A stretch of DNA of 64,000 nucleotides from an uncultured Bacteroidia bacterium (GCA_902769525.1 CACXPG010000004.1:147866-211865), one strand, 5' to 3'; counted from the first letter of the stretch, positions 35,879-45,820 are shown. Made by a program: numbers and translations. The notes: generated by a model not told the origin, from the sequence alone.

Positions 35879-37093
35879 CTATTCTTCAGCGATTAAGTTT
35901 AGAAACGCTTTAAAATTGGCATTATTGAACAATCCCTTCACATAGGCGATAGCCAGGCCGTAGTTGGTAACAGGAATGCCTTTTTCGGCGATGGAACAGA
36001 CTCTGGATGTAATCTGACGGGCGGTTGCCATGCACCCTCCGCACTGGATTGCCAAAGCATATCCTGAAGCGGCCTCGCTGTAAGACGGTATGTCGTCAAG
36101 TCCGCTGACAAAGTCAAATAACAGTTGCTTTCCTGTATATTTCTTCAGCATAGCGGGTATCTTGACTCTGCCTATATCGTCGCAGCTTGCCCTATGGGTA
36201 CAGCTTTCCAGAATAAGCACACGGTCTGTGTCATTTAGGCTGTCTATCTTCTTCACCGATTCAAGGAAGAGACCGAAAGGCCCCTTGAGCCTTGCCATCA
36301 ATATGCTGAAACTCCCCACCGGAATGCCTTCGGGAACAATCGCTGAGACCTCTGAAAAGGCCTGGCTGTCTGTTATCACAACTTTATAGTTCCTGTCTGA
36401 TTCAAAGACCTTCTCCAGTTCGGAAGGCTGAACCACAGTAACTACGGCCTTGTTGTCAAGAAGGGCGCGGAGCGTCTTCACCTGCGGCAGAATCAGACGA
36501 CCTTCCGGAGCGCCTTTGTCTATAGGGCAAACCAGAATCACGCGATCCCCTTCTCCAGCCAGAGACTTGGGAACCAGCGCCCTGGCCTCCCCGTCATCGT
36601 TCAGCATCCTGGCTATTGCGCCCAGCATCAGATCCCTGTCAGAGGCTCTATTGCAGGAGACATTCATTATAGGGCATCCGAACTCGTCGCTGAGAGTCAT
36701 CCTCAAAGACTCGTCCAGAGGACAGACATCCTCCTTAGAATGAACCAGGATAAAAGGCACTGACTTGGTTTTCAGATAATTGGCGACAGCCCTCTCGTAA
36801 TCTCCGAACCTGTTTCCGGTAAAAAGAACCAAAGCCAGGTCCGCCCCGTCGACCTCCCTGAAACTCCTTTCGGAACGCATTGAGCCGACTTCTCCCTCAT
36901 CATCGATTCCCGCCGTGTCTATCAGGTTGCACGGCCCGACTCCCTTGATTTCCATCCTCTTCCTTACGGGATCGGTAGTGGTTCCGGCAACAGGAGAGAC
37001 TATGGCAACCTCCTGGCCTGCAATCATATTGGCAAGTGTGCTCTTGCCGGCATTCCGCCTGCCCAGCAGCACGATATTTCTGACTTCGTTCAT
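35879..37093 (-). CDS. hydF: [FeFe]-hydrogenase maturation GTPase HydF
   Basis: 404 residues from the ATG at 37093; a TTG seven codons earlier is in frame. N-terminal GTPase domain with P-loop GRRNAGKS (11-18), GTTTDP, DTAG and a C-terminal cluster-binding domain with ESCTHRASCDDIGRVKIP and CGGCMATARQ. The family's CxH...HCxxC ligands are present, except that the second His is Gln (AIQCGGCM). HydF is the scaffold that delivers the 2Fe subcluster to the hydrogenase; HydE, HydG and the hydrogenase are not in the window, so they are expected elsewhere. Confidence 0.9.
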   Translation of the reverse strand: MNEVRNIVLLGRRNAGKSTLANMIAGQEVAIVSPVAGTTTDPVRKRMEIKGVGPCNLIDTAGIDDEGEVGSMRSERSFREVDGADLALVLFTGNRFGDYERAVANYLKTKSVPFILVHSKEDVCPLDESLRMTLSDEFGCPIMNVSCNRASDRDLMLGAIARMLNDDGEARALVPKSLAGEGDRVILVCPIDKGAPEGRLILPQVKTLRALLDNKAVVTVVQPSELEKVFESDRNYKVVITDSQAFSEVSAIVPEGIPVGSFSILMARLKGPFGLFLESVKKIDSLNDTDRVLILESCTHRASCDDIGRVKIPAMLKKYTGKQLLFDFVSGLDDIPSYSEAASGYALAIQCGGCMATARQITSRVCSIAEKGIPVTNYGLAIAYVKGLFNNANFKAFLNLIAEE

Positions 37094-37144
37094 AGACAAT
37101 TTACTATTCTGCAACTGTTATAATTCCAGGATTGTCAATTTCTG

Positions 37145-37152
37145 CAAATGTA
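37145..37152 (-). promoter_or_regulatory. Putative -7 element for hydF
   Basis: TACATTTG on the minus strand, 51 bp before the ATG at 37093. A TTG lies at 37177-37175, 22 bp upstream. Confidence 0.4.
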
Positions 37153-37234
37153 ACTCAATTTATTTACCTTTTGGCAACCGCCCTCCTGTATTCCCGGATA
37201 ACTTGCGGCAAAATCAACTAACAGTCAAAAGAAT

Positions 37235-37426
37235 ATGAAATACAGCAGAAAATCATCGCAGAGCAGCTCCAAAAGCTTCCTCCAAAAGGCAAAGGCTTTC
37301 GTCAAGGAAAACAGAAAGCAGATTATCTGGCTAACTGTCGTAGTTATAATAGCCTGGTTTATAATAGAAATCATCTCCAACTGGGCGTCGTTTTCAGCCG
37401 GTTTCCAGGAAGGGATGAACAGATAA
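37235..37426 (+). CDS. Small single-pass membrane protein
   Basis: 63 residues. A basic Ser/Lys-rich N-terminus, then one hydrophobic helix (QIIWLTVVVIIAWFIIEIIS, residues 30-49) and a short polar tail. Orientation by the positive-inside rule: N-terminus in the cytoplasm. I do not recognise it. The gene is compact and has an ATG start. Confidence 0.6.
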   Translation: MKYSRKSSQSSSKSFLQKAKAFVKENRKQIIWLTVVVIIAWFIIEIISNWASFSAGFQEGMNR

Positions 37427-37447
37427 ACCCAATAACCAGAATATCTG

Positions 37448-37493
37448 TTTTGTATAATCTATTTTGTATAATCTAAAATAAATAGTATCTTTG
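37448..37493 (+). promoter_or_regulatory. Promoter with a tandem 14-bp duplication, for the ATPase gene
   Basis: The exact 14-mer TTTTGTATAATCTA occurs at 37448-37461 and 37462-37475 head to tail. The second copy provides TTTG (37463-37466), 19 bp before TATCTTTG (37486-37493). The first copy would give a second, shifted -33. Confidence 0.6.
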
Positions 37494-37516
37494 CCATGAA
37501 ACAACTAGGCACTGAT

Positions 37517-38641
37517 ATGGATAATCCCTTTGTTTTGATTCCCTACGAGTCCAGGGAGCGATTCTGCGACAGGGTGCAAGAAACCCAGACTATTGCTGAT
37601 TACCTGCTTGGAGGATCGGACGTCACTCTGATTTCACCCAGAAGATACGGCAAAACAGGACTGATATTCAGAGTATTGGAAGAAATTCAGGAAAGGAGTT
37701 CAGAAATAGATGTCTTGTATTTGGACATCTATTCTTCGTCATGTGTGGAAGATTTCATCAAGATTTTCGCCGAGGCAATAGTAAATACTCTCAAGAACAA
37801 ATCAGCAATTTCTTCCTTCTTCAGGTTTCTGGGAAGTATCAGGCCTGTAATAAGCTATGACGGCATTACAGGAAACCCGAAAGTCTCCATAGTCTTCAGA
37901 GATGATGACGAGAAACGTTCATCATTGCTGTCTATCTTCAAATATCTTGAGAACAGAAAGAAGAAGATTGTTGTTGCTATAGACGAGTTCCAGCAAGTGA
38001 GGGATTACCCGAACATCAAGATGGAAGCGCTGTTGAGAACTAACATACAGCAACTTAAAAATGTCAGATTCATTTTCAGTGGTAGCAAAAAACATATAAT
38101 GGCAGGTATGTTTGCCGATCCGGGCAGTCCTTTCTATGAAAGTTCCAGAGTACTGTTCCTCGACAAAATCAGTAAAAAAGCATATTCCGCGTTCATAAAG
38201 GCACAATTCGAACAATACGGAAAAAAAATCGATGATGATGCCATAGATTTCATAACATCCTGGACAAAGCTCCACACTTTCTATACGCAGAGTCTATGCA
38301 ACCACATCTTCATCAGGGAAGACCGGTATGTAAGCCTGGAAGCGGCAAAACGGTCTGCATCGCAGATTCTCAAAGAAAACGAGCAGCAGTTTCTGGAAAT
38401 ACGCAACTTACTGACTCCCAACCAGTGGAATTTCCTCAAGGCCGTTGCAGCCGAAGGCGAAGTCCGCCAGCCGAATTCAGGAACTTTCATACAGAAATAC
38501 AGCATAGGAACTCCTGCTAATGGAAGCCGCATACTGAAGTCTCTTCTCGACAAGGAACTTATCCTGTCAACAACCACAATAGAATACACGTCATATTCGG
38601 TTTACAATGTATTCTTGTCCAGATGGCTGGAAAATCATTGA
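37517..38641 (+). CDS. AAA-type ATP-binding protein (STAND-like)
   Basis: 374 residues from the ATG at 37517. I prefer it over the ATG at 37496, because the -7 element ends at 37493 and would place the transcript start downstream of 37496. Walker A is PRRYGKT (41-47), Walker B is IVVAIDEFQ and sensor-like IFSGSKKHIM; a winged-helix-like C-terminus (LTPNQWNFLKAVAAEGE) follows. This class of P-loop protein is common and expanded in Bacteroidota; function unknown, presumably a regulator or part of a mobile gene set. No partner gene is nearby. Confidence 0.75.
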   Translation: MDNPFVLIPYESRERFCDRVQETQTIADYLLGGSDVTLISPRRYGKTGLIFRVLEEIQERSSEIDVLYLDIYSSSCVEDFIKIFAEAIVNTLKNKSAISSFFRFLGSIRPVISYDGITGNPKVSIVFRDDDEKRSSLLSIFKYLENRKKKIVVAIDEFQQVRDYPNIKMEALLRTNIQQLKNVRFIFSGSKKHIMAGMFADPGSPFYESSRVLFLDKISKKAYSAFIKAQFEQYGKKIDDDAIDFITSWTKLHTFYTQSLCNHIFIREDRYVSLEAAKRSASQILKENEQQFLEIRNLLTPNQWNFLKAVAAEGEVRQPNSGTFIQKYSIGTPANGSRILKSLLDKELILSTTTIEYTSYSVYNVFLSRWLENH

Positions 38642-38649
38642 TTATCAAA

Positions 38650-38678
38650 AAAAAGCCGCTGGAAATCAGCGGCTTTTT
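38650..38678. terminator. Bidirectional terminator, ATPase gene / tRNA-Arg
   Basis: AGCCGCTG-GAAAT-CAGCGGCT with A-run before and T-run after, four bp from the 3' end of the convergent tRNA. Confidence 0.88.
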
Positions 38679-38681
38679 AAG

Positions 38682-38753
38682 TAGTCCCACCGGGAATCGA
38701 ACCCAGATTTGAAGTTTAGGAAACTTCCGTTCTATCCGTTGAACTATAGGACC
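38682..38753 (-). tRNA. tRNA-Arg (anticodon CCT)
   Basis: Acceptor GGTCCTA/TGGGACT, D-stem GTTC/GAAC, anticodon stem GAAGT/ACTTC with loop TTCCTAA giving CCT, T-stem CTGGG/CCCGG. CCA not encoded. It reads AGG. Confidence 0.93.
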
Positions 38754-38760
38754 AAACCTT

Positions 38761-39756
38761 CTAATACGCCCACCTGTAGAATATGCTTCCCCAGGTGAAT
38801 CCGGCACCGAACGCACTCAGGATAAGGTTGTCGCCCTTCTTGAACCTGCTCTTGAAGTCCCAGAGGGTAAGCGGGATAGATGTTCCGGCAGTGTTGCCGA
38901 AGCGGTCTATGTTGATCAGCACCTTGTCCTTGTTCAGTCCCATCCTTCTGGCTGTGGCGTCTATGATTCTCAGGTTTGCCTGATGAGGAACCAGAAACGC
39001 TATGTCTTCTGCCTTCAGGTTATGGCGCTTCATCATTTCTTCAGAAACGTCTGCCATGCTGACGACTGCGTGCTTGAACACTCCCTGCCCTTCCTGATGT
39101 ATGAAGTGCATGTGCCTGTCCACGTTCTCGTGGCTGGCCGGATAAAGGCTTCCGCCAGCTGTCTGGTAGAGGTGCCTTCTTCCGATTCCGTCAACGTGGA
39201 GGATGGAGTCCTGGAATCCCAGGCTGTCGTCCTCGCTCGGCTCTATCATAAGTGCAACTGCCGCGTCTCCGAAGAGAGGACAGGTTGAACGGTCTGAATA
39301 GTCGACGATGCTGGACATTCTCTCACCCGTCACGATGATGATTTTCTTGTATTCCCCTGTCTCGATGAAACGGCGTATGGTTTCAAAGGTGAAGAGGAAT
39401 CCGCTGCATCCGGCGTTGGTGTCGAACCCCCAGGCATTCTTGATGCCGCATTTGTCGCAAATGATGTTGGAGGTTGCGGTGAACACCATATCCGGAGTAA
39501 CGGTGTGGCAGACCAGCATCTGAACTTCAGACGGGTCTGTCTTGGTAGCCTCGAGCAGCCTCTGTACGGCAATAGAGCCCATAAACGAGGTGCCCAGACC
39601 ATCTTCCTTGAGTATGTGCCTCTCCTTGATGCCTACCCTGGACATTATCCATTCGTCCGAGGTATCCACCATGGTAGAGAGCTCTTCGTTCGTGAGAACG
39701 TACTCAGGAATGTAAGCCTCAATACCGGTTATTATAGCCCTTGGCTTACTGTGCAT
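38761..39756 (-). CDS. fabH: 3-oxoacyl-ACP synthase III
   Basis: 331 residues from the ATG at 39756. Catalytic Cys117 in TNAGCSGF, His in PHQANLRI and Asn in NIDRFGNTAGTS, complete triad. It starts fatty-acid chains from acetyl-CoA and malonyl-ACP. The start codon lies inside the last codons of rpmF (11-bp overlap), and yceD lies upstream, giving the classic yceD-rpmF-fabH order; plsX is missing from its usual place. Confidence 0.95.
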   Translation of the reverse strand: MHSKPRAIITGIEAYIPEYVLTNEELSTMVDTSDEWIMSRVGIKERHILKEDGLGTSFMGSIAVQRLLEATKTDPSEVQMLVCHTVTPDMVFTATSNIICDKCGIKNAWGFDTNAGCSGFLFTFETIRRFIETGEYKKIIIVTGERMSSIVDYSDRSTCPLFGDAAVALMIEPSEDDSLGFQDSILHVDGIGRRHLYQTAGGSLYPASHENVDRHMHFIHQEGQGVFKHAVVSMADVSEEMMKRHNLKAEDIAFLVPHQANLRIIDATARRMGLNKDKVLINIDRFGNTAGTSIPLTLWDFKSRFKKGDNLILSAFGAGFTWGSIFYRWAY

Positions 39757-39931
39757 TTTCCTTTGCAATAACGAGACGTCCACGATAGTAGCCGCACTCA
39801 GGGCATACGTGATGATACATTACTGTAGCACCGCAGTTAGAGCAAGTAGCCAGTGTAGGCAGCTCTGCCTTGTCGTGAGTTCTCCTCTTGTCTCTCCTCT
39901 GCTTGGAGATCTTGTGTTTAGGATGTGCCAT
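39746..39931 (-). CDS. rpmF: 50S ribosomal protein L32
   Basis: 61 residues: MAHPKHKISKQRRDKRR N-terminus and a zinc-ribbon CSNCG...CPECGYYRGR. Zinc-binding form with all four cysteines. In operon with yceD (31 bp upstream) and overlapping fabH. Confidence 0.97.
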   Translation of the reverse strand: MAHPKHKISKQRRDKRRTHDKAELPTLATCSNCGATVMYHHVCPECGYYRGRLVIAKENAQ

Positions 39932-39962
39932 TTCTTATAATTTTTAAAATTTTATACTCGCT

Positions 39963-40490
39963 TTATTTCCCCTTCTTGCCCAGCAGGTCCTTCAACCCGC
40001 TGAAAGGAGAATAAATGTCATTGTCTTTTTGTCCTTTCCCCTCTTCTGCCTGCATGGAATCCAGCTTTGCAAGCATTTCAGGATTACATTCTCCATCGGG
40101 ATGAACCGTAACCAGGGGCAGATTCACGCAGATATAGTCATAAATGAACTGCTTGAGGTCAACCTCCGCCTCAGACGGGTCAACGATTATGAATTCGTCT
40201 GAGCTTTCGGCCTCTTCACCCAGCTTGGCAGAGCGTATCGCCAGGCTTTCGCTGAATGAAACCGGAACCTTCAGCTCGTCAAGGCATCTGTCACACTCCA
40301 CGGTTGCCGTCCCCTGCCCTTCTACATTGGCGTTCATCCAGCCGCTGCCCTTCTCCAGCACAACCTTCACAAGTATATCAGCATCCATAATCTGCTGATT
40401 GTCAAATTCCTTGAAAAGGTCGCCCTTTACAGGGAACTCATACTCATACTTTCCTTGGGCAAGTCCGCTTATGTGAATCTTGTAATCCAT
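39963..40490 (-). CDS. YceD/DUF177 protein
   Basis: 175 residues. DUF177 signature ATVECDRCLDELKVPVSFSESL and an acidic middle; ends with a lysine-rich tail. In bacteria and plastids this protein is linked to 23S rRNA accumulation and is nearly always next to rpmF, as here. Promoter at 40499-40528. Confidence 0.88.
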   Translation of the reverse strand: MDYKIHISGLAQGKYEYEFPVKGDLFKEFDNQQIMDADILVKVVLEKGSGWMNANVEGQGTATVECDRCLDELKVPVSFSESLAIRSAKLGEEAESSDEFIIVDPSEAEVDLKQFIYDYICVNLPLVTVHPDGECNPEMLAKLDSMQAEEGKGQKDNDIYSPFSGLKDLLGKKGK

Positions 40491-40498
40491 AGGGGGCG

Positions 40499-40528
40499 CA
40501 AATATACTAACTTTTTCGTAAAAACCAA
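40499..40528 (-). promoter_or_regulatory. Promoter of the yceD-rpmF-fabH operon
   Basis: TTG (40528-40526), 19 bp, TATATTTG (40506-40499) on the minus strand, 8 bp before the yceD ATG, so the leader is very short or absent. Confidence 0.55.
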
Positions 40529-40559
40529 TTTTTCAAGACTATTTTGAAAAAGAAGAAAA

Positions 40560-42371
40560 CTAGGACTGCTGCATCCTGTGCCTTTTCCTCTCGTTCTCGT
40601 CCAGATATATCTTGCGGATACGCAGGTGCTTAGGTGTTACCTCAACCAGCTCGTCGTCCTGGATGTATTCCAGCATCTCCTCCAGAGTGAACTGCATAGG
40701 CGGAGGAAGAACGGCTTTCTCATCTGAGCCTGAAGCTCTTACGTTGGTAAGTTTCTTCTTGATGCAGACATTCACGTTCAGGTCCATGGCCCTGGTGTAC
40801 TCGCCTACAACCTGGCCGGCATAAACGTCTTCTCCAGGGTTGATGATCCACTTGCCCCTGTCCAGAAGCTTCCACATCGAGTATGCAATGGCCTGGCCGG
40901 TCTCCAGGGCTACCAGGGAGCCGTTGGTCCTCTTCTCGATTTCTCCCTTGTATGGCTCGTAATCCTTGAAGCGGTGGGCCATGATGGCTTCTCCTGAAGT
41001 GGCTGTGATCAGGTTGCTCCTCAGGCCGATGATGCCTCTTGAAGGAATGTCAAAGTCCAGATGCACTCTGTCTCCGCGATGGTCCATGTGCAGGAGAGCT
41101 CCTTTTCTGCGGGTTGTCATCTCGATTGCTCTGCCCACATACTCTTCCGGCACATCTATAATAAGGTGTTCAACCGGCTCGCACCTGACACCGTTTATGT
41201 TCTTGTCGATGACCTTAGGCTGGCCTATCTGAAGCTCGAATCCCTCACGGCGCATTGTCTCTATCAGGATTGACAGATGGAGCACGCCCCTTCCGTAAAC
41301 TATGAATGAATCTGAAGTCTTGCCCGGCTTGACCCTCAGGGCGAGGTTCTTCTCAAGCTCTTTCTCAAGTCTCTCCTTCAGGTGGCGGGATGTCACGTAC
41401 TTGCCGTCCCTGCCGAAGAACGGGGAATCGTTGATGCAGAAGAGCATACTCATCGTAGGCTCGTCTATGGTGATCGGAGGCAGCGGCTCCGGATTCTCGT
41501 GGTCTGCGATTGTGTCACCGATCTCAAAGCCCTCTATTCCCACTACAGCGCAGATGTCACCGCTCTCGACGCTCTCGGCCTTGGTTTTCTCTATTCCGGT
41601 AAATACCATCAGGTCCTTGATTCTCTGCTTTACCTGAGTGCCGTCACGATGGCAGAGCGTGATGTCCTGGCCTGCCTTGAGGATTCCCCTCTTCACCCTT
41701 CCGACAGCAATTCGCCCTACGTAAGGAGAATACTCCAGAGAGGAGATCAGCATCTGCGGCGTTCCGTCCAGATCCTGCTCAGGGCCTGGTATCTCGCTGA
41801 TTATAAGATCCATCAGGGTTGTAAGGTCTGTGGTAGGCTTTCTCCAGTCCAGGCTCATCCATCCCTGCTTTGCGCAACCGTAAACTGTCTTGAAGTTAAG
41901 CTGGTCGTCGTTTGCGTTCAGGTTGAACATAAGCTCGAAAACCTGGTCGTTGACCTCCTCGGGACGGCAGTTGAGCTTGTCCACCTTGTTTATCACCACC
42001 AGAGGCTTCTTGCCCAGGTCCAGGGCTTTCTGGAGCACGAACCTGGTCTGCGGCATACACCCCTCGAAGGCATCCACCAGCAGAAGCACGCCATCCGCCA
42101 TATTGAGCACTCTCTCCACCTCACCGCCGAAATCGGCATGGCCCGGAGTGTCTATAATGTTGATTTTATAGCCTTTGTAAGGCACACTCACGTTCTTGGA
42201 AAGAATGGTAATACCTCTTTCACGCTCGAGGTCGTTGTTGTCCAGAATCAGCTGGCCGGGATTCTTTTCGCTTTCCCTGGTAACTTTTGCCTGGGCAATC
42301 ATCTTGTCCACGAGAGTGGTCTTTCCGTGGTCTACGTGGGCTACAATAGCTATATTCCTGATATTTTGCAT
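40560..42371 (-). CDS. typA: Ribosome-associated GTPase TypA/BipA
   Basis: 603 residues. G domain with [13 protein letters not shown], the switch [17 protein letters not shown] and NKVDKLN; EF-Tu/EF-G-like domains II, III and V; BipA C-terminal part containing [15 protein letters not shown] and the region ending in [13 protein letters not shown]. It acts in 50S assembly and stress response. Divergent from guaA with adjacent -7 elements. Confidence 0.96.
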   Translation of the reverse strand: MQNIRNIAIVAHVDHGKTTLVDKMIAQAKVTRESEKNPGQLILDNNDLERERGITILSKNVSVPYKGYKINIIDTPGHADFGGEVERVLNMADGVLLLVDAFEGCMPQTRFVLQKALDLGKKPLVVINKVDKLNCRPEEVNDQVFELMFNLNANDDQLNFKTVYGCAKQGWMSLDWRKPTTDLTTLMDLIISEIPGPEQDLDGTPQMLISSLEYSPYVGRIAVGRVKRGILKAGQDITLCHRDGTQVKQRIKDLMVFTGIEKTKAESVESGDICAVVGIEGFEIGDTIADHENPEPLPPITIDEPTMSMLFCINDSPFFGRDGKYVTSRHLKERLEKELEKNLALRVKPGKTSDSFIVYGRGVLHLSILIETMRREGFELQIGQPKVIDKNINGVRCEPVEHLIIDVPEEYVGRAIEMTTRRKGALLHMDHRGDRVHLDFDIPSRGIIGLRSNLITATSGEAIMAHRFKDYEPYKGEIEKRTNGSLVALETGQAIAYSMWKLLDRGKWIINPGEDVYAGQVVGEYTRAMDLNVNVCIKKKLTNVRASGSDEKAVLPPPMQFTLEEMLEYIQDDELVEVTPKHLRIRKIYLDENERKRHRMQQS

Positions 42372-42379
42372 AACGGCCG

Positions 42380-42407
42380 CAAAGATAGCAAAAAAGGACT
42401 ATCTTTG
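42380..42407. promoter_or_regulatory. Divergent -7 elements of typA and guaA
   Basis: TATCTTTG on the minus strand (42387-42380) faces typA, and the identical TATCTTTG on the plus strand (42400-42407) faces guaA, 12 bp apart. Good TTTG boxes at 19-21 bp are not evident. Confidence 0.5.
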
Positions 42408-42431
42408 CGTAGCTGCATCAATCTAAATCCT

Positions 42432-44057
42432 ATGGAAAGAATCATCATACTTGATTTCGGCTCTCAGGTGACTCAAGTCATCGGAAGGAGAGTCAGAGAA
42501 CTCAACGTCTACTGTGAAATTCACCCTTTCAACAAGTTTCCTTTCGCCGATGCCCAAAGCAAAACCATCCCGGAGGATGTCAAGGGCCTGATCCTGTCAG
42601 GAAGCCCGTTTTCCGTCAGGGATGAAATCAGTCCAAAGGTAAATCTCGGCGATTTTGCCGGGAAGCTCCCGATACTTGGCATCTGCTACGGAGCGCAGTA
42701 TATAGCACACACCTGCGGCGGTGCCGTAGAGGCCTCCAACACAAGGGAATACGGAAGGGCCGAACTTACTGTCGCGGATGAAAACGAGCCGATTTTCAAG
42801 GATGTTCCAAAGACAAGCCAGGTTTGGATGAGCCACGGAGATTCCATCACCAGACTCCCGGATGGAGCCGAGCTGATAGCCTCCACCCCTGACGTAAGGA
42901 ATGCGGCATACAAGATTCCTTCAAAGAATATCTATGCTTTCCAGTATCATCCGGAGGTTTTCCACACCCAGTACGGAGGAACTATGCTAAGGAACTTCGT
43001 AAAGGGAGTGTGCCTCTGCAAGGGAGACTGGACCACGGAATCCTTCATTGAAGCAACCGTAAAGGACCTTAAGGCCAAGCTCGGCGACGACGAGGTGATT
43101 CTCGGCCTTAGCGGCGGAGTGGATTCTTCCGTAGCGGCAGTGCTGCTGAACAAGGCCATAGGAAGCCGCCTCCACTGCATATTCGTGGATAACGGTCTTT
43201 TGAGAAAGAACGAGTTCGAGGATGTTCTCGCCCAGTATAAGGACATGGGACTGAATGTAACAGGAGTCAGGGCGGCTGACCGTTTCCTGGAGGCCCTCAA
43301 GGGCATTTCCGAGCCGGAAGGCAAGCGCAAGGCCATCGGGAAGACTTTCATAGACGTGTTTGATTCAGAAGCGCAGAAGATAAAGAACGCCAAGTGGCTG
43401 GCCCAGGGCACCATCTATCCGGATGTAATCGAATCCAGCAGCGTAAAGGGCCCGTCCGCCACTATCAAGTCCCACCACAACGTGGGCGGACTGCCTGAGA
43501 AGATGAACCTGAAGATCGTGGAGCCTCTGCGCTCCCTCTTCAAGGATGAGGTAAGGCGTACCGGCAGGGCCCTCGGCATCAAGCGTGAACTCATATCAAG
43601 GCATCCGTTCCCAGGTCCTGGCCTGGGAATCAGGGTACTCGGCGAAGTGACAAAAGAAAAGCTCGACATCCTAAAGGAGGCTGACCATATCTTCATTTCC
43701 AACCTGAGGACCTATATGACCGAACTCCCTCCCGCATCCAACGGCTTTGCCGCGGAAGAGGCGGAAACAGTCATTGACGGAAAGAAGATGAGGCCTCTGT
43801 ACGACTCTATCTGGCAGGCCGGCACGATCCTGCTTCCGGTCAGAAGCGTAGGAGTGATGGGAGACGAGAGAACCTACGAGTACACAATCGCACTCAGGGC
43901 CGTCGTGTCAAACGACGGAATGACCGCAGACTGGGTACACATACCGTACGAGTTTCTGGCAAAGGTCTCCAACGAGATCATCAACAAGGTCAAAGGAGTG
44001 AACAGAGTCTGCTATGACATCTCCTCCAAACCGCCTGCAACAATCGAGTGGGAATAA
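42432..44057 (+). CDS. guaA: GMP synthase (glutamine-hydrolysing)
   Basis: 541 residues from the ATG at 42432; the frame stays open far upstream, but that is antisense to typA. Class I glutaminase with the nucleophile Cys85 in GICYGAQ (usual GICYGMQ) and [13 protein letters not shown] pyrophosphatase loop [14 protein letters not shown]-terminal dimerisation domain ending in KPPATIEWE. Converts XMP to GMP. Confidence 0.95.
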   Translation: MERIIILDFGSQVTQVIGRRVRELNVYCEIHPFNKFPFADAQSKTIPEDVKGLILSGSPFSVRDEISPKVNLGDFAGKLPILGICYGAQYIAHTCGGAVEASNTREYGRAELTVADENEPIFKDVPKTSQVWMSHGDSITRLPDGAELIASTPDVRNAAYKIPSKNIYAFQYHPEVFHTQYGGTMLRNFVKGVCLCKGDWTTESFIEATVKDLKAKLGDDEVILGLSGGVDSSVAAVLLNKAIGSRLHCIFVDNGLLRKNEFEDVLAQYKDMGLNVTGVRAADRFLEALKGISEPEGKRKAIGKTFIDVFDSEAQKIKNAKWLAQGTIYPDVIESSSVKGPSATIKSHHNVGGLPEKMNLKIVEPLRSLFKDEVRRTGRALGIKRELISRHPFPGPGLGIRVLGEVTKEKLDILKEADHIFISNLRTYMTELPPASNGFAAEEAETVIDGKKMRPLYDSIWQAGTILLPVRSVGVMGDERTYEYTIALRAVVSNDGMTADWVHIPYEFLAKVSNEIINKVKGVNRVCYDISSKPPATIEWE

Positions 44058-44063
44058 AGCGAC

Positions 44064-44870
44064 ATGAGTATAGAGAACCAGTTTTTAGTCAATTCCTTCG
44101 CGGAGGAAGGCTTCAGCGGCAATCCCGCAGCAGTGTGCATTGTGGAAAAATGGCCTTCTGAAGCCCAGATGCAGCAGATTGCAAAGAAGAACAACCTGTC
44201 CGAGACAGCATTCTGCCTTTGCCTTAACGATGATTCCCAAGAACCGCAGTTTCATATCAGGTGGTTCACTCCCGGATGTGAGGTGGACTTATGCGGACAC
44301 GCCACTCTTGCCACGGCATTTATCCTCTTCAAGCATTATTTCAACGATGCCCAGGTATTGCATTTCAAGTCCAGAAGCGGAGATCTTCACATAAGGAAGA
44401 CTGACGACTTCGTAATCCTTATGGATTTCCCTGCCTATTCTCTGGAGGAGGTAATAGACGAGGCTGAACTAAAGGAAGTTGCATCAGCTCTGGGAGAAAC
44501 GGGAAAGAAGATTCAGACACTGTATAAAGGAATAGACTATGTGGCAGTTCTCAAGAACGCGGAAGATGTGGAAGAGTTCAAGCCGGACTTCGGAAAGATT
44601 GCCTCGCTGAGGGGTGTTTACAATCTCCTGATAACTGCCAAGGGGCGCAAATATGACTTTGAATCACGATGCTTCTTCCCGAAAGAAGCCATTGACGAAG
44701 ATCCTGTGACAGGAAGCGCGCACTGTACCCTAGGTCCGCTCTGGGCAAAACGGCTGGGCAAAACAGCCCTTACTGCATATCAGGCATCTGCAAGAGGAGG
44801 CATTCTGCATCTTAAAGTCGGTAAAGATAGAGTTATAGTGGGCGGAAGAGCGGTTGAAGTTCATCGCTGA
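44064..44870 (+). CDS. PhzF-family isomerase/epimerase-like protein
   Basis: 268 residues. PhzF fold marks: VNSFAEEGFSGNPAAVCIV at the start, NLSETAFCL, RWFTPGCEVDLCGHATLA in the middle and DPVTGSAHCTLGPLW near the end. The general-base Glu of PhzF corresponds to the SETAF Glu. The natural substrate is unknown in most bacteria. It follows guaA by 6 bp and its stop lies in an octamer copy; its 3' end overlaps that of xerD by 10 bp. Confidence 0.88.
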   Translation: MSIENQFLVNSFAEEGFSGNPAAVCIVEKWPSEAQMQQIAKKNNLSETAFCLCLNDDSQEPQFHIRWFTPGCEVDLCGHATLATAFILFKHYFNDAQVLHFKSRSGDLHIRKTDDFVILMDFPAYSLEEVIDEAELKEVASALGETGKKIQTLYKGIDYVAVLKNAEDVEEFKPDFGKIASLRGVYNLLITAKGRKYDFESRCFFPKEAIDEDPVTGSAHCTLGPLWAKRLGKTALTAYQASARGGILHLKVGKDRVIVGGRAVEVHR

Positions 44871-45820
44871 GGATGATGGTCCAGGATATTTTTCATCCAC
44901 TGCTGCGAAGATACGTGGGTGTAGATTTCTGTAGTCAGTATGCTCTCGTGGCCGAGCATGTCCTGGACGGCACGAAGATCCGCCCCGTTCTCAACAAGGT
45001 GAGTGGCAAAGGAATGGCGGAATGTGTGCGGATGCACATCTTTCTTTATTCCGGCAAGAGCTGTCTGGTTCTTGACAATCGTGAACACCATCACTCTGGT
45101 AAGCTTTCCACCGCGGCGGTTAAGGAAAAGAGTGTCCTCTGATTCAGAGAGTTTCGTAAGGTTCTTGCTCTTGCCAAGACGGGCGGAGGAAGCCCCCCTG
45201 GACTTGGCGGCTTGGAGACAGTCCCAGCGCGCTGGCATATAGTTTTTTACGGCGGCTATGGCGTAATCCCCTATTGGAACCAGACGCTGCTTGTTGCCTT
45301 TTCCCACAACCCTCACAAACTGCTCTGAGAAGAAAATGTCGGAAATTTTAAGGTTTATCAGCTCGCTCACCCTCAGTCCGCAGCTGTAGAGCATTTCAAG
45401 CATTGCGCGGTTTCTGAGGCCCTCGTAAGTGGAAAGGTTGCAGGTGGAGAGTATACTGTCCACCTCCTGGATGGAGAGGACATCCGGCAGTCTTCTGCTA
45501 ATCTTTGGAGTGTCAACGCTTTCCATTGGATTGTCCTTAGCGCCGTATTCCATTTTCAGGAATCTGTAGAAAGCCTTGAGTGTGCTGAGCATTCGGCTCT
45601 GGCTTCTTGGAGAAGTGCCGGAGGTGAATTTCTCTGATATGAAGTCCTCAACGTCTTTTGAACAGGCCTGGTCAAAAGAAGACTTCCCCTGCGCCTGCAG
45701 ATAGGATGCAAAAATCTTCAGGTCTGAGCAATAAGAAGATATGGTGTTCTTGCTCAGGCTCCTCTCAAGCCTGAGATGGTTTGAAAACTCTCTTGTCTGT
45801 GACTCGAATCCTGGTTTCAT
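44861..45820 (-). CDS. xerD: Tyrosine recombinase XerD-like
   Basis: 319 residues. SAM-like N-terminal core-binding domain (FSNHLRLERSLSKNTISSYCSDL), catalytic Arg in YSCGLRVSELINL, HTFRHSFATHL for His-x-x-Arg and the nucleophile Tyr in TEIYTHVS. A length slightly above the usual 300 results from an insertion (residues about 205-225, RGASSARLGKSKN). It resolves chromosome dimers at dif with a partner; overlaps nth by 4 bp. Confidence 0.88.
   Translation of the reverse strand: MKPGFESQTREFSNHLRLERSLSKNTISSYCSDLKIFASYLQAQGKSSFDQACSKDVEDFISEKFTSGTSPRSQSRMLSTLKAFYRFLKMEYGAKDNPMESVDTPKISRRLPDVLSIQEVDSILSTCNLSTYEGLRNRAMLEMLYSCGLRVSELINLKISDIFFSEQFVRVVGKGNKQRLVPIGDYAIAAVKNYMPARWDCLQAAKSRGASSARLGKSKNLTKLSESEDTLFLNRRGGKLTRVMVFTIVKNQTALAGIKKDVHPHTFRHSFATHLVENGADLRAVQDMLGHESILTTEIYTHVSSQQWMKNILDHHPQR

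Noticed and set aside
41382..42431. 350-codon open extension of guaA
   Set aside because: It lies antisense to typA; the long antisense frame results from codon bias. guaA starts normally at 42432.
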